A DNA stretch of 7,436 bases, taken from the NCBI GenBank assembly GCA_944331725.1, contig CALVJE010000055.1, positions 1 through 7,436 of the forward strand, given 5' to 3'. The translations under genes and the position numbers were made by a program. Origin of the DNA: an uncultured Bacilli bacterium. GTDB lineage: Bacteria > Bacillota_I > Bacilli_A > RF39 > UBA660. The notes under the pieces are model-generated. The model had not been told where the DNA came from, ran no database searches, and worked only from the letters and a program-made list of their open reading frames with translations. This document shows positions 1-5,775 of this stretch, one piece after another (the first letter of the stretch is position 1; every line of letters begins with the position of its first letter).

Positions 1-249
1 TCTAAAATTAAATATCAAGATAAAGAGATAGAACTAACAAGAAATGAGTTTTTACTTATGTATTATTTATTCTTAAACTATCCTAATATCTTAAGTAAAG
101 ATATGTTAATAGAGTATTTATGGAATGATAAATTCTATTTAGATGAGAATATCTTAATAGTAAATATTAATAGATTAAGAAATAAATTAAGAGATATAGG
201 ACTAGATGATTTTATTAAAACAGTAAGAGGTGTTGGTTATAAGTTATGA
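1..249 (+). CDS. OmpR-family response regulator, C-terminal DNA-binding domain (5' partial)
   Basis: This is the last 82 codons of a two-component response regulator; the receiver domain lies upstream of the window. The visible part is a winged-helix OmpR/PhoB effector domain. It shows the 'ELTRNEFLLM' entry strand and first helix, a 'LSKDMLIEYLW' stretch, the recognition helix around 'ILIVNINRLRNKL', and the family-ending wing 'IKTVRGVGYKL' directly before the TGA stop. The family binds direct or inverted repeats in target promoters after phosphorylation of the receiver aspartate. The stop overlaps the kinase start in an ATGA arrangement, so the two are translationally coupled and very likely a cognate pair. 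Because the partner kinase is of the intramembrane-sensing type, a BceR/GraR-like role in response to cell-wall-active peptides is inferred. There is an internal ATG at 58, but the domain clearly begins before it, so that is not the true start. Confidence 0.93.
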   Translation, partial: SKIKYQDKEIELTRNEFLLMYYLFLNYPNILSKDMLIEYLWNDKFYLDENILIVNINRLRNKLRDIGLDDFIKTVRGVGYKL

Positions 250-1247
250 TGTTTTTAGAATATTTAGAAGAAAAGATATTTTTTATAATAATAAGCTTGG
301 TTTTTACTTTATTACTTAGTATATATCTATTATTAATAGGAATTGATTCTAGTGTTGTTATTTTACTAGTTATCTTAATAATTTTTTTTATCTTTATCTC
401 TTTATTAATTAGTTATCTATTAATTAAGAAAAGATATAAGAAAATAGTTAATTTAGTAGATTCCTTATATGAAAAATATCTAATTAAAGAAGTAATAGAT
501 AAACCTAAGAACTTAGAGAATAGAGCCTATTACTATGCACTAGATAAGGCTTGTAAAGCTTTAAATGAAAATTTGAGTGAGGTAGAAAATTCTAAGGAAG
601 AATATCTTGATTTCTTAGATAGTTTTATACACGATATTAAAACACCTATTTCTGCTTTATCTCTATATGCAGATAATAATAATGATGAAAAGATGAAAGA
701 AGAAGTTTTAAAGATTAGTAGATTAGTAGATAAAATGTTATTTTATGCTAGAAGTGATGTTGTAGAAAAAGATTACTTTATTAAAGAAGTAACTCTTGCA
801 GATCTTGTTCATCCAGTATTATTAGATTATAAGAATTATTTACTTAATTATCATATTAAAGTAGAAGTAAAGGATTTAGATAATTTAAAAGTTTATACGG
901 ATATTAAATGGTTAAACTTTATAATTAGTCAAATACTTAGTAATTCCTTAAAATATCAAAATAAAAAGAATAGATTAGTTAGAATTAAGGGATTTGAGGA
1001 TAAAAACAATATTAAGTTAGAAATATATGATAATGGAGTAGGGATAAAAGAATCTGATATATCTAAAGTGTTTCATAAAGGCTTTACTGGTAGTAATAGG
1101 AATAAAAAGAATGCTAGTGGTATAGGACTTTATCTTACAAAGAAACTATGTGATAAACTTGGTATTGATATTAAAATAGAGTCAGCCTATTTAAAATATA
1201 CTAAAGTTATTATTACTTTTCCTAAAGGAAATTATTTTGTAAAATAG
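246..1247 (+). CDS. BceS/GraS-like intramembrane-sensing sensor histidine kinase
   Basis: Membrane sensor kinase of 333 residues that autophosphorylates on histidine and passes the phosphate to the response regulator encoded just upstream. Two hydrophobic helices (about residues 11-33 and 37-60) are joined by only a few residues ('GIDSS'), so there is no extracellular sensor domain. That is the mark of intramembrane-sensing kinases, which usually read the activity of a partner BceAB-type ABC transporter. The dimerisation/phosphoacceptor segment has the H box 'FIHDIKTPI' with His129. The catalytic domain has the N box near Asn233 ('ILSNSLKY'), the G1 box 'DNGVGI' (262-267), an F-box region at 276-280 and the G2 box 'SGIGLYL' (291-297), so all motifs needed for activity are present. 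The start at 246 overlaps the regulator stop; ATG at 249 is an alternative, and upstream ribosome binding is weak, in keeping with coupling. No transporter gene follows, so it may lie upstream or elsewhere. Confidence 0.93.
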   Translation: MMFLEYLEEKIFFIIISLVFTLLLSIYLLLIGIDSSVVILLVILIIFFIFISLLISYLLIKKRYKKIVNLVDSLYEKYLIKEVIDKPKNLENRAYYYALDKACKALNENLSEVENSKEEYLDFLDSFIHDIKTPISALSLYADNNNDEKMKEEVLKISRLVDKMLFYARSDVVEKDYFIKEVTLADLVHPVLLDYKNYLLNYHIKVEVKDLDNLKVYTDIKWLNFIISQILSNSLKYQNKKNRLVRIKGFEDKNNIKLEIYDNGVGIKESDISKVFHKGFTGSNRNKKNASGIGLYLTKKLCDKLGIDIKIESAYLKYTKVIITFPKGNYFVK

Positions 1248-1260
1248 CAGCTTTCGTTGT

Positions 1261-1294
1261 TGCAGAAACTAGTGAATAATTTGTAGTTTTTGCA
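1261..1294 (+). repeat. Imperfect inverted repeat after the kinase gene
   Basis: TGCAGAAACTA (1261-1271) and TAGTTTTTGCA (1284-1294) are inverted copies with one mismatch, separated by 12 bases. In RNA the mismatch becomes a G-U pair, giving an 11-pair stem. The right arm is also the left arm of the palindrome at 1287-1308, so the two hairpins would exclude each other. There is no T-run after the stem, so a standard intrinsic terminator is not supported. It could be a repeated protein-binding half-site or a structure in the 3' end of the kinase transcript. Confidence 0.55.
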
Positions 1295-1308
1295 GTTAAC
1301 TGCAAAAA
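1287..1308. promoter_or_regulatory. Perfect 22-base palindrome, candidate operator
   Basis: The core GCAGTTAACTGC (1292-1303) is flanked by TTTTT on the left and AAAAA on the right, making a perfect two-fold symmetric site of 22 bases. It extends to 28 bases (1284-1311) with a single mismatched pair. It ends 3 bases before the -35 box of the promoter for the ATPase gene. That symmetry and position are typical of a binding site for a dimeric regulator. No regulator gene that would obviously bind it is visible; the response regulator at the window start is one candidate, but this is only an inference. Confidence 0.6.
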
Positions 1309-1311
1309 ATA

Positions 1312-1340
1312 TTGACAAATGTATTTTCGTAATATATAAT
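1312..1340 (+). promoter_or_regulatory. Consensus sigma-70/SigA promoter for the ATPase gene
   Basis: TTGACA (1312-1317) and TATAAT (1335-1340) are separated by 17 bases, matching the housekeeping consensus at every position. Transcription would begin near 1347, giving an extremely short leader before the GTG (1358) or ATG (1367) start. The adjoining palindrome suggests that this strong promoter is controlled. Confidence 0.85.
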
Positions 1341-1357
1341 ATAAATAGAAGGGAAAA

Positions 1358-2578
1358 GTGATTAAAATGAATGATAGGACTATAAAAAGAACAAAATATT
1401 TAGAAGAACTTAACAAGTATAAAGATAAGGATTTAATTAAAGTATTAACAGGTATTAGAAGAAGTGGGAAATCTACAATATTAGAGCAGTATAGTGATTT
1501 ATTAAAAAAAGAAGGAGTTAATGAAAAGAATATAATTTATATAAATTTTGAAGATAATAATTATAAAGAGTTGTTGGATTCAGATAAATTACATACTTAT
1601 ATTTTAGATAATACAGATTCTAATGTAAAAAATTATATATTTTTGGATGAAATTCAAAATGTTCCTTTTTTCCAAAAGTGTATAGATAGTTTATATTTGA
1701 GAAAATATTTAGATATTTATATTACCGGCTCTAACTCTTATATGCTATCTGGAGAACTTGCTACCTATCTTACAGGAAGATATATAGAAATACACGTACT
1801 ACCTTTATCATTTAAAGAGTATTTGAGTTATTATGGAGAAAGTGATGAGTTAAAAAAATATAATGATTATATTATGTATGGAGGTTTTCCTTATTTAATA
1901 AATTTAGATAATGATGAAGAAAAAATTAAATATTTAGATAGTATCTATAATACTGTTATTGTAAAAGATATAATAAATAGAAAAAAAATTAAAGATGTGT
2001 TAGTCTTAGAAAGTGTTTGTAAATTTCTTTTTGATAATATTGGTTCTTTAGTATCTATTAATAAAATAAGTAATACTCTAACATCTTTAGGAAGAAGTTC
2101 TTCTACTCATACAATAGAAGAATATGTAGGGGCATTGCTTAATAGTTATATATTATATAAAGTTAATAGATTTGATGTTAAAGGAAAGGGTTTGCTCAAA
2201 ACACAAGAGAAATACTATTTGTCAGATTTAGGATTAAGAACATATCTTTTAGGGAGAAATCATAATAAAGATTTAGGACATATTCTTGAAAATATTATAT
2301 TTTTAGAGTTAAAAAGAAAAGGTTATAGAATTTATGTAGGTAAAAATGAAGAAAAGGAAGTTGACTTTGTAGTAGAAACAGAGGATGACTATATTTATAT
2401 TCAAGTTTCTCTTTCAGTGAGAGATGAGAAAACTTTAGAAAGAGAATTAAAACCTTTAGAAACTATTCAAGACCATTATAAAAAATATTTAATTACTCTT
2501 GATTATGATACTAATAATTATAATGGAATAAAACAGATAAGTGCAATGGACTTTCTTCTTGGAAGAGTTGAGTTATAA
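1358..2578 (+). CDS. AAA_14/DUF4143 family ATP-binding protein
   Basis: P-loop ATPase of 406 residues of the AAA_14 plus DUF4143 type, a family with many paralogues in gut Bacillota and archaea and no firmly established role. The Walker A motif is 'GIRRSGKST' (32-40), Walker B is 'YIFLDEIQ' (93-100), and a sensor-1-like 'TGSN' follows at 123-126, then 'LTGRY' with Arg141. Residues about 210-270 resemble the winged-helix linker. The C-terminal DUF4143 region has a nuclease-like fold pattern: Glu311, 'EVDFVV' with Asp336, then 'YIQV' with Gln349 where a PD-(D/E)XK nuclease would have Glu-x-Lys. Nuclease activity is therefore doubtful, and this appears usual for the family. The start is uncertain: GTG at 1358 is 4 bases after GAAGGG and ATG at 1367 is 13 bases after it. 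The gene has its own consensus promoter. Its 3' end overlaps the convergent endonuclease gene. Confidence 0.9.
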   Translation: MIKMNDRTIKRTKYLEELNKYKDKDLIKVLTGIRRSGKSTILEQYSDLLKKEGVNEKNIIYINFEDNNYKELLDSDKLHTYILDNTDSNVKNYIFLDEIQNVPFFQKCIDSLYLRKYLDIYITGSNSYMLSGELATYLTGRYIEIHVLPLSFKEYLSYYGESDELKKYNDYIMYGGFPYLINLDNDEEKIKYLDSIYNTVIVKDIINRKKIKDVLVLESVCKFLFDNIGSLVSINKISNTLTSLGRSSSTHTIEEYVGALLNSYILYKVNRFDVKGKGLLKTQEKYYLSDLGLRTYLLGRNHNKDLGHILENIIFLELKRKGYRIYVGKNEEKEVDFVVETEDDYIYIQVSLSVRDEKTLERELKPLETIQDHYKKYLITLDYDTNNYNGIKQISAMDFLLGRVEL

Positions 2579-3517
2579 AATAATAGTAGTTCCTTTTACT
2601 TTAAAATCTTTATAAAACTTAAGTTGTCTTACTAATCTAAATAAAGCTTCATCCTTACCTTTCGCTTCTAACATAATATCTATATCAGTATTAAGAGGTT
2701 TTAATAACTTAAGAAACTTAATAAAGGAATTATAGTTTATATAAGTACTATGATTTCTTTTTTGTTTAGTGCTTAATGAACAAGAGAAGTGCATTTTAGG
2801 TTTAAGATTTGTATTTTCCCAGGTCTTTATAATTCTAGGTAATAGTTTATCTATCTTTTCATTTTTTAGATGATTACAAATAAAGTGATGATAATCTAAA
2901 ACCATTGGTATATTTAACTCTTCACATAAAGTTAAAGTATCTGTTACTGTGTAAGTTTTATCATCATTTTCTAGGATTATTAAATTCTTTAACTCTATAG
3001 GTAATTTATTATAATTAATTTTAAATCTATCTAAAGCTTCTTCCTTAGTTGGTTTAGAACTACCTAGATGTAATACACATTTACCATTTATACCTAATAG
3101 TTTAAATATTTCTAAATGAAATTTTAGTATTTTTATACTGTTACTGGTAACATCATTCTTTTCACTTGTTAATAGACAAAATTCATCAGGATGAGTATCT
3201 ATTCTAATATTATACTTACTTATAGTTTCCTTTAGTTTTTTAAAATCATCCTTAAATATTTTCTTGTAACTAATGTTTACATTTGGATGAGTAAGTAGGG
3301 GAAACATAGTATGAGTCATACGATAAAATTTAATCTTATTATCATAATTATACTTTAAAACCTTTTCAAAGTTTTTAAAATTTAACTTTATTCTTTCAGT
3401 TAATAAATCTATTCCTTTATTATTATCATATTTAGAGAATTCTTTATAAGTTAAATTATGAGAATATATATCTAAAAGAGTAAGAGGATTACCTACATAA
3501 CCTAAATTTATTTGCAT
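2573..3517 (-). CDS. uvsE: UV DNA damage endonuclease, UvsE/UVDE family
   Basis: Cytoplasmic DNA repair enzyme of 314 residues. The family is a metal-dependent TIM-barrel endonuclease that nicks DNA 5' of UV photoproducts, starting a repair route independent of UvrABC. The N-terminus 'INLGYVGNPLTL' is typical. Conserved elements follow in order: 'RMTHTMFPLLTHP' (66-78), 'HPDEF' (His109), 'VLHLGSS' (His150), 'ILENDDKTY' (Glu183), 'VLDYHH' (Asp208, His210, His211), 'KMHFS' (Lys241, His243), 'RNHSTYI' (His256) and 'MLEAKGKD' (Glu284). These match the metal-binding His/Glu/Asp set and the active-site Lys-x-His of the family, so the enzyme looks intact. The ATG start at 3517 is preceded by AGGTGA (3524-3529 on the plus strand) at 6 bases. 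Its stop lies inside the stop of the convergent ATPase gene. No clear SOS-type operator was seen upstream. Confidence 0.92.
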   Translation of the reverse strand: MQINLGYVGNPLTLLDIYSHNLTYKEFSKYDNNKGIDLLTERIKLNFKNFEKVLKYNYDNKIKFYRMTHTMFPLLTHPNVNISYKKIFKDDFKKLKETISKYNIRIDTHPDEFCLLTSEKNDVTSNSIKILKFHLEIFKLLGINGKCVLHLGSSKPTKEEALDRFKINYNKLPIELKNLIILENDDKTYTVTDTLTLCEELNIPMVLDYHHFICNHLKNEKIDKLLPRIIKTWENTNLKPKMHFSCSLSTKQKRNHSTYINYNSFIKFLKLLKPLNTDIDIMLEAKGKDEALFRLVRQLKFYKDFKVKGTTIIL

Positions 3518-3549
3518 AAGACTTCACCTATAATTAGTTTTAATAAATA

Positions 3550-3577
3550 TTGACTTTTTATACTTTCTATTTATAAT
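3550..3577 (+). promoter_or_regulatory. Promoter for the SGNH-like gene
   Basis: TTGACT (3550-3555) and TATAAT (3572-3577) are separated by 16 bases, close to the housekeeping consensus. Downstream, GAGGG (3590-3594) lies 8 bases before the ATG at 3603. The same 85-base gap must also hold the leftward promoter of the endonuclease gene, for which only weak AT-rich candidates overlapping this site can be seen. Confidence 0.7.
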
Positions 3578-3602
3578 ATTTTAAGAAAAGAGGGAATTTA
3601 TT

Positions 3603-4715
3603 ATGAAAGGGACACTTAGTATGGAAAAAGAAAAATTAAAGAGATTAACTGATTATTATAAAAATGATGGTTTAACAATTGTTGGTCTAAATGATTCTCA
3701 AGGTGTAAACACAACATCAACATTTTTTAGGAAAGGATTGTTGGAATATATAAGTAGTAAATTAACTACAGATGAATTGGATCCTTTAGTTATTAATGCT
3801 TTTTCTTTGTTACTAAATAAAACAGAACATATTGATTACTTTTTAAAAGGAAATTTAAGTTTAGAAGAAATAAAACTATCTAGAGTATATAGTATGGTAA
3901 CAGCTTTAGAAAAAGTTATGAGTAATAATCACTTACCTAAAATATTAGGTAAAGTAGGCTATCTTTATAAAGTTTGTGCTGTTCCTAAAAGTGGTGATGC
4001 TGATATTCATATAACAACCACTTTAAAGGAGTCTAAAGAACCAATAGTTATTTATTCAAGTGGTGCTAATAACTTAATGAGAGAGGTAGGTAATAATCCT
4101 TTTTCTATTTCTAAAGATTATAAAGATAGAGATAGAAGACCTAATTATAACTATACTTTAGATAAAGTAAATAATCCAAACACTTTAAATAATGTAATGG
4201 ATGGGATTGATAGAAACTTTTATAATTTATTATCTATTAATGAAAGAAGTGATATATTTGCCTTAGGTTCTTATACTCCAGCTAGTTTAAGAGCTGATGA
4301 GATGAAAATATTTCAAGATTTAATATTAGAATATAATGAAAGATTAAAATCACTATGTGATAGATATCATATAACTTATATAAATACTAATGAGATAGGT
4401 AATAGATATAATAATAGCAGAGCAAATTTTCATATAAATACTAAATGTCAGATAGCATTAGCAGAGACTATTCTTGATGCTATTTATGATAAGAAGTTTA
4501 ATAGTGATGAAGTAGAAGTAGGTTTTCATAAAGTTTTTGAAGTTACTAATAATGGATCTCGTGATGTAATTGATAGTCTTTGGTTACACGGACTTATTTT
4601 ATATGATATAAGAAAAATATTATCAGGTTATAATGCCTTAAGATATGAGCAAATAATAGATGAGAATAAAAGTGAAATAGAAGTATTTAAAAAGGTTTTA
4701 CAAAAAACAAAGTAA
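3603..4715 (+). CDS. SGNH/GDSL hydrolase-like protein, cytoplasmic
   Basis: Protein of 370 residues with the block pattern of the SGNH hydrolase fold. Block I is 'TIVGLNDSQG' with the candidate nucleophile Ser32; the block III oxyanion residues are in 'VIYSSGANNLM' (Gly154, Asn156); 'FALGSYTPAS' (219-228) resembles the strand before the last helices; block V is 'ANFHIN' with His277. In canonical members an Asp lies three residues before that His; here the position is Ala274, so this would be at most a Ser-His dyad. No signal peptide or membrane helix is present, unusual for members acting on envelope esters, so an intracellular substrate is likely but unknown. Residues about 300-370 form an extra C-terminal segment beyond the core. 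ATG at 3603 has a good ribosome binding site; ATG at 3621 is a weaker alternative. The next gene begins 72 bases downstream on the same strand and may be co-expressed. Assignment rests on motifs only. Confidence 0.7.
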   Translation: MKGTLSMEKEKLKRLTDYYKNDGLTIVGLNDSQGVNTTSTFFRKGLLEYISSKLTTDELDPLVINAFSLLLNKTEHIDYFLKGNLSLEEIKLSRVYSMVTALEKVMSNNHLPKILGKVGYLYKVCAVPKSGDADIHITTTLKESKEPIVIYSSGANNLMREVGNNPFSISKDYKDRDRRPNYNYTLDKVNNPNTLNNVMDGIDRNFYNLLSINERSDIFALGSYTPASLRADEMKIFQDLILEYNERLKSLCDRYHITYINTNEIGNRYNNSRANFHINTKCQIALAETILDAIYDKKFNSDEVEVGFHKVFEVTNNGSRDVIDSLWLHGLILYDIRKILSGYNALRYEQIIDENKSEIEVFKKVLQKTK

Positions 4716-4787
4716 AACTTATGTGAAGATATACTTTTAATTAATTCTTTACTTTTTCTAATAACTAATAAGAAAAGAGGCGGTTTT

Positions 4788-5630
4788 ATGAAAAATATAT
4801 CTATAGAAGATGTTGTAAAGGAATTATATAATAATAGAATAATGTTTATAAGAGACAAAAATATTGAACTTGAAAGACAATATTTTAGTAAAGATAAACT
4901 TGGTTTTTTAACTAATGGTTTAAGTTTTAGTGATAATTTTACTCATATGATTAAAGTTCTAAAGGATCAAGATATTAATGAAAGTAAAGTAGATAATATA
5001 TTTTTAGCATTACAAGAAGTATTTTTGTTTTCAAAAGGCCACGATATGATGTTTAAAAAGAAATTAGAAGCCGATATTTTTGTATCTGTTCCAATAGATG
5101 AATTAATTTATCCTTTGCTTGTAAAAAATGTAAAAGAAAAATATAATGATGTTTCTGTTATGAAAGAAAATCCTAATTATGATAGGAATATGAAAGATAT
5201 TAATAGATTAACTAATATTTATACAGATCTTCAATCACTATTATATTTTTTATATTATAACGATTTTCAATTTCCAGGTAACTGGGAAGAACTATATCCT
5301 GATACATATAATGATTTAATTAAAATATTAAATGAATCTGGTATGACTATTGGCGATTTTTTACATTCTTTAATAGATTTTAAATGTAATACTATGATAA
5401 ATATATTAAAAGAAATAGAGAATAGACGCCTACAACAACAATATTTATTAAAAGTAGAAGACTTAAGGAAAGAAAAACACAACGAAACAAATACATTTAC
5501 TCATAGACATCTTTCAATCACTTATTTCTTAAATCATACTTTTGATGAGTTTATAAATGATGAATTAAATAGAAGTTCTATTACTGAAAATCCTGAGTCT
5601 AAAAATGTTAGAAAGATAATTTTAAAATAA
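4788..5630 (+). CDS. Hypothetical soluble protein, unrecognised family
   Basis: I do not recognise this 280-residue protein. It is rich in Lys, Asp, Glu, Asn and Leu, has no signal peptide or membrane helix, and looks mostly alpha-helical. Visible landmarks are 'FLALQEVFLFSKGHDMMF' (72-89), 'SVPIDELIYPLLV' (100-112), an aromatic stretch 'LLYFLYYNDFQFPGNWEELYP' split around residues 151-171, a charged helix 'EIENRRLQQQYLLKVEDLRKE' region (209-229) that could form a coiled coil, and a His-rich 'THRHLSITYFLNH' (238-250). No nucleotide-binding or metal-binding signature is clear. GAGGCGG (4777-4783) with 4-base spacing, or AGAGG with 7, supports the ATG start. It follows the SGNH-like gene by 72 bases with no clear terminator or strong promoter between them, so an operon is plausible. 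Coding status is supported by length, ribosome binding site and codon use like the neighbours. Confidence 0.85.
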   Translation: MKNISIEDVVKELYNNRIMFIRDKNIELERQYFSKDKLGFLTNGLSFSDNFTHMIKVLKDQDINESKVDNIFLALQEVFLFSKGHDMMFKKKLEADIFVSVPIDELIYPLLVKNVKEKYNDVSVMKENPNYDRNMKDINRLTNIYTDLQSLLYFLYYNDFQFPGNWEELYPDTYNDLIKILNESGMTIGDFLHSLIDFKCNTMINILKEIENRRLQQQYLLKVEDLRKEKHNETNTFTHRHLSITYFLNHTFDEFINDELNRSSITENPESKNVRKIILK

Positions 5631-5668
5631 TTCTATTTACAAAATAATATTTATTTGATATATTCTTA

Positions 5669-5698
5669 TTGACGTTTATGCTTAAAACTTAATATTTA
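5669..5698 (+). promoter_or_regulatory. Probable promoter for the HelD-like gene
   Basis: TTGACG (5669-5674) and TATTTA (5693-5698) lie 18 bases apart, a fair housekeeping match. Transcription would start near 5705 and leave a leader of roughly 70 bases before the GTG start. The remainder of the 142-base gap after the previous gene (5631-5772) is AT-rich with no clear terminator, RNA gene or supported small ORF. Confidence 0.5.
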
Positions 5699-5760
5699 AT
5701 TTAACTGCATATTAATTTATGTGGGTTTTCTTCGTTTTCAAAGAACTTTACTAATTAGTG

Positions 5761-5775
5761 AGGAGGGATAATGTG
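5761..5775 (+). promoter_or_regulatory. Strong ribosome binding site fixing a GTG start
   Basis: AGGAGGG (5761-5767) is followed after 5 bases by GTG (5773-5775). An ATG at 5771 overlaps this GTG but is out of frame and meets a stop after eight codons, so the GTG is the real start of the HelD-like gene despite the nearby ATG. Confidence 0.85.

Noticed and set aside
1261..1308. Intrinsic terminator for the kinase operon
   Set aside because: The stems are real but neither is followed by a T-run on the plus strand, so a standard terminator is not shown.
1222..1416. Minus-strand ORF of 64 codons with a hydrophobic N-terminus
   Set aside because: It lies across the palindrome, the promoter and the start of the ATPase gene, with no convincing ribosome binding site; it is a shadow ORF.
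4709..4737. AAAGTA/TACTTT inverted repeat after the SGNH-like gene as a terminator
   Set aside because: Only six AT-rich pairs with a 17-base loop; too weak for an intrinsic terminator.
4628..4858. Minus-strand ORF of 76 codons, hydrophobic
   Set aside because: Antisense to the SGNH-like gene end and the start of the unknown gene; its hydrophobicity follows from reading AT-rich lysine/asparagine codons backwards.
5267..5482. Minus-strand ORF of 71 codons with several cysteines
   Set aside because: Wholly inside the unknown gene, with no ribosome binding site; the cysteine pattern has no recognisable zinc-ribbon spacing.
5719..5754. Possible 11-codon leader peptide (MWVFFVFKELY) before the HelD-like gene
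   Set aside because: No Shine-Dalgarno sequence precedes its ATG and no terminator or antiterminator structure is visible, so attenuation is unsupported.
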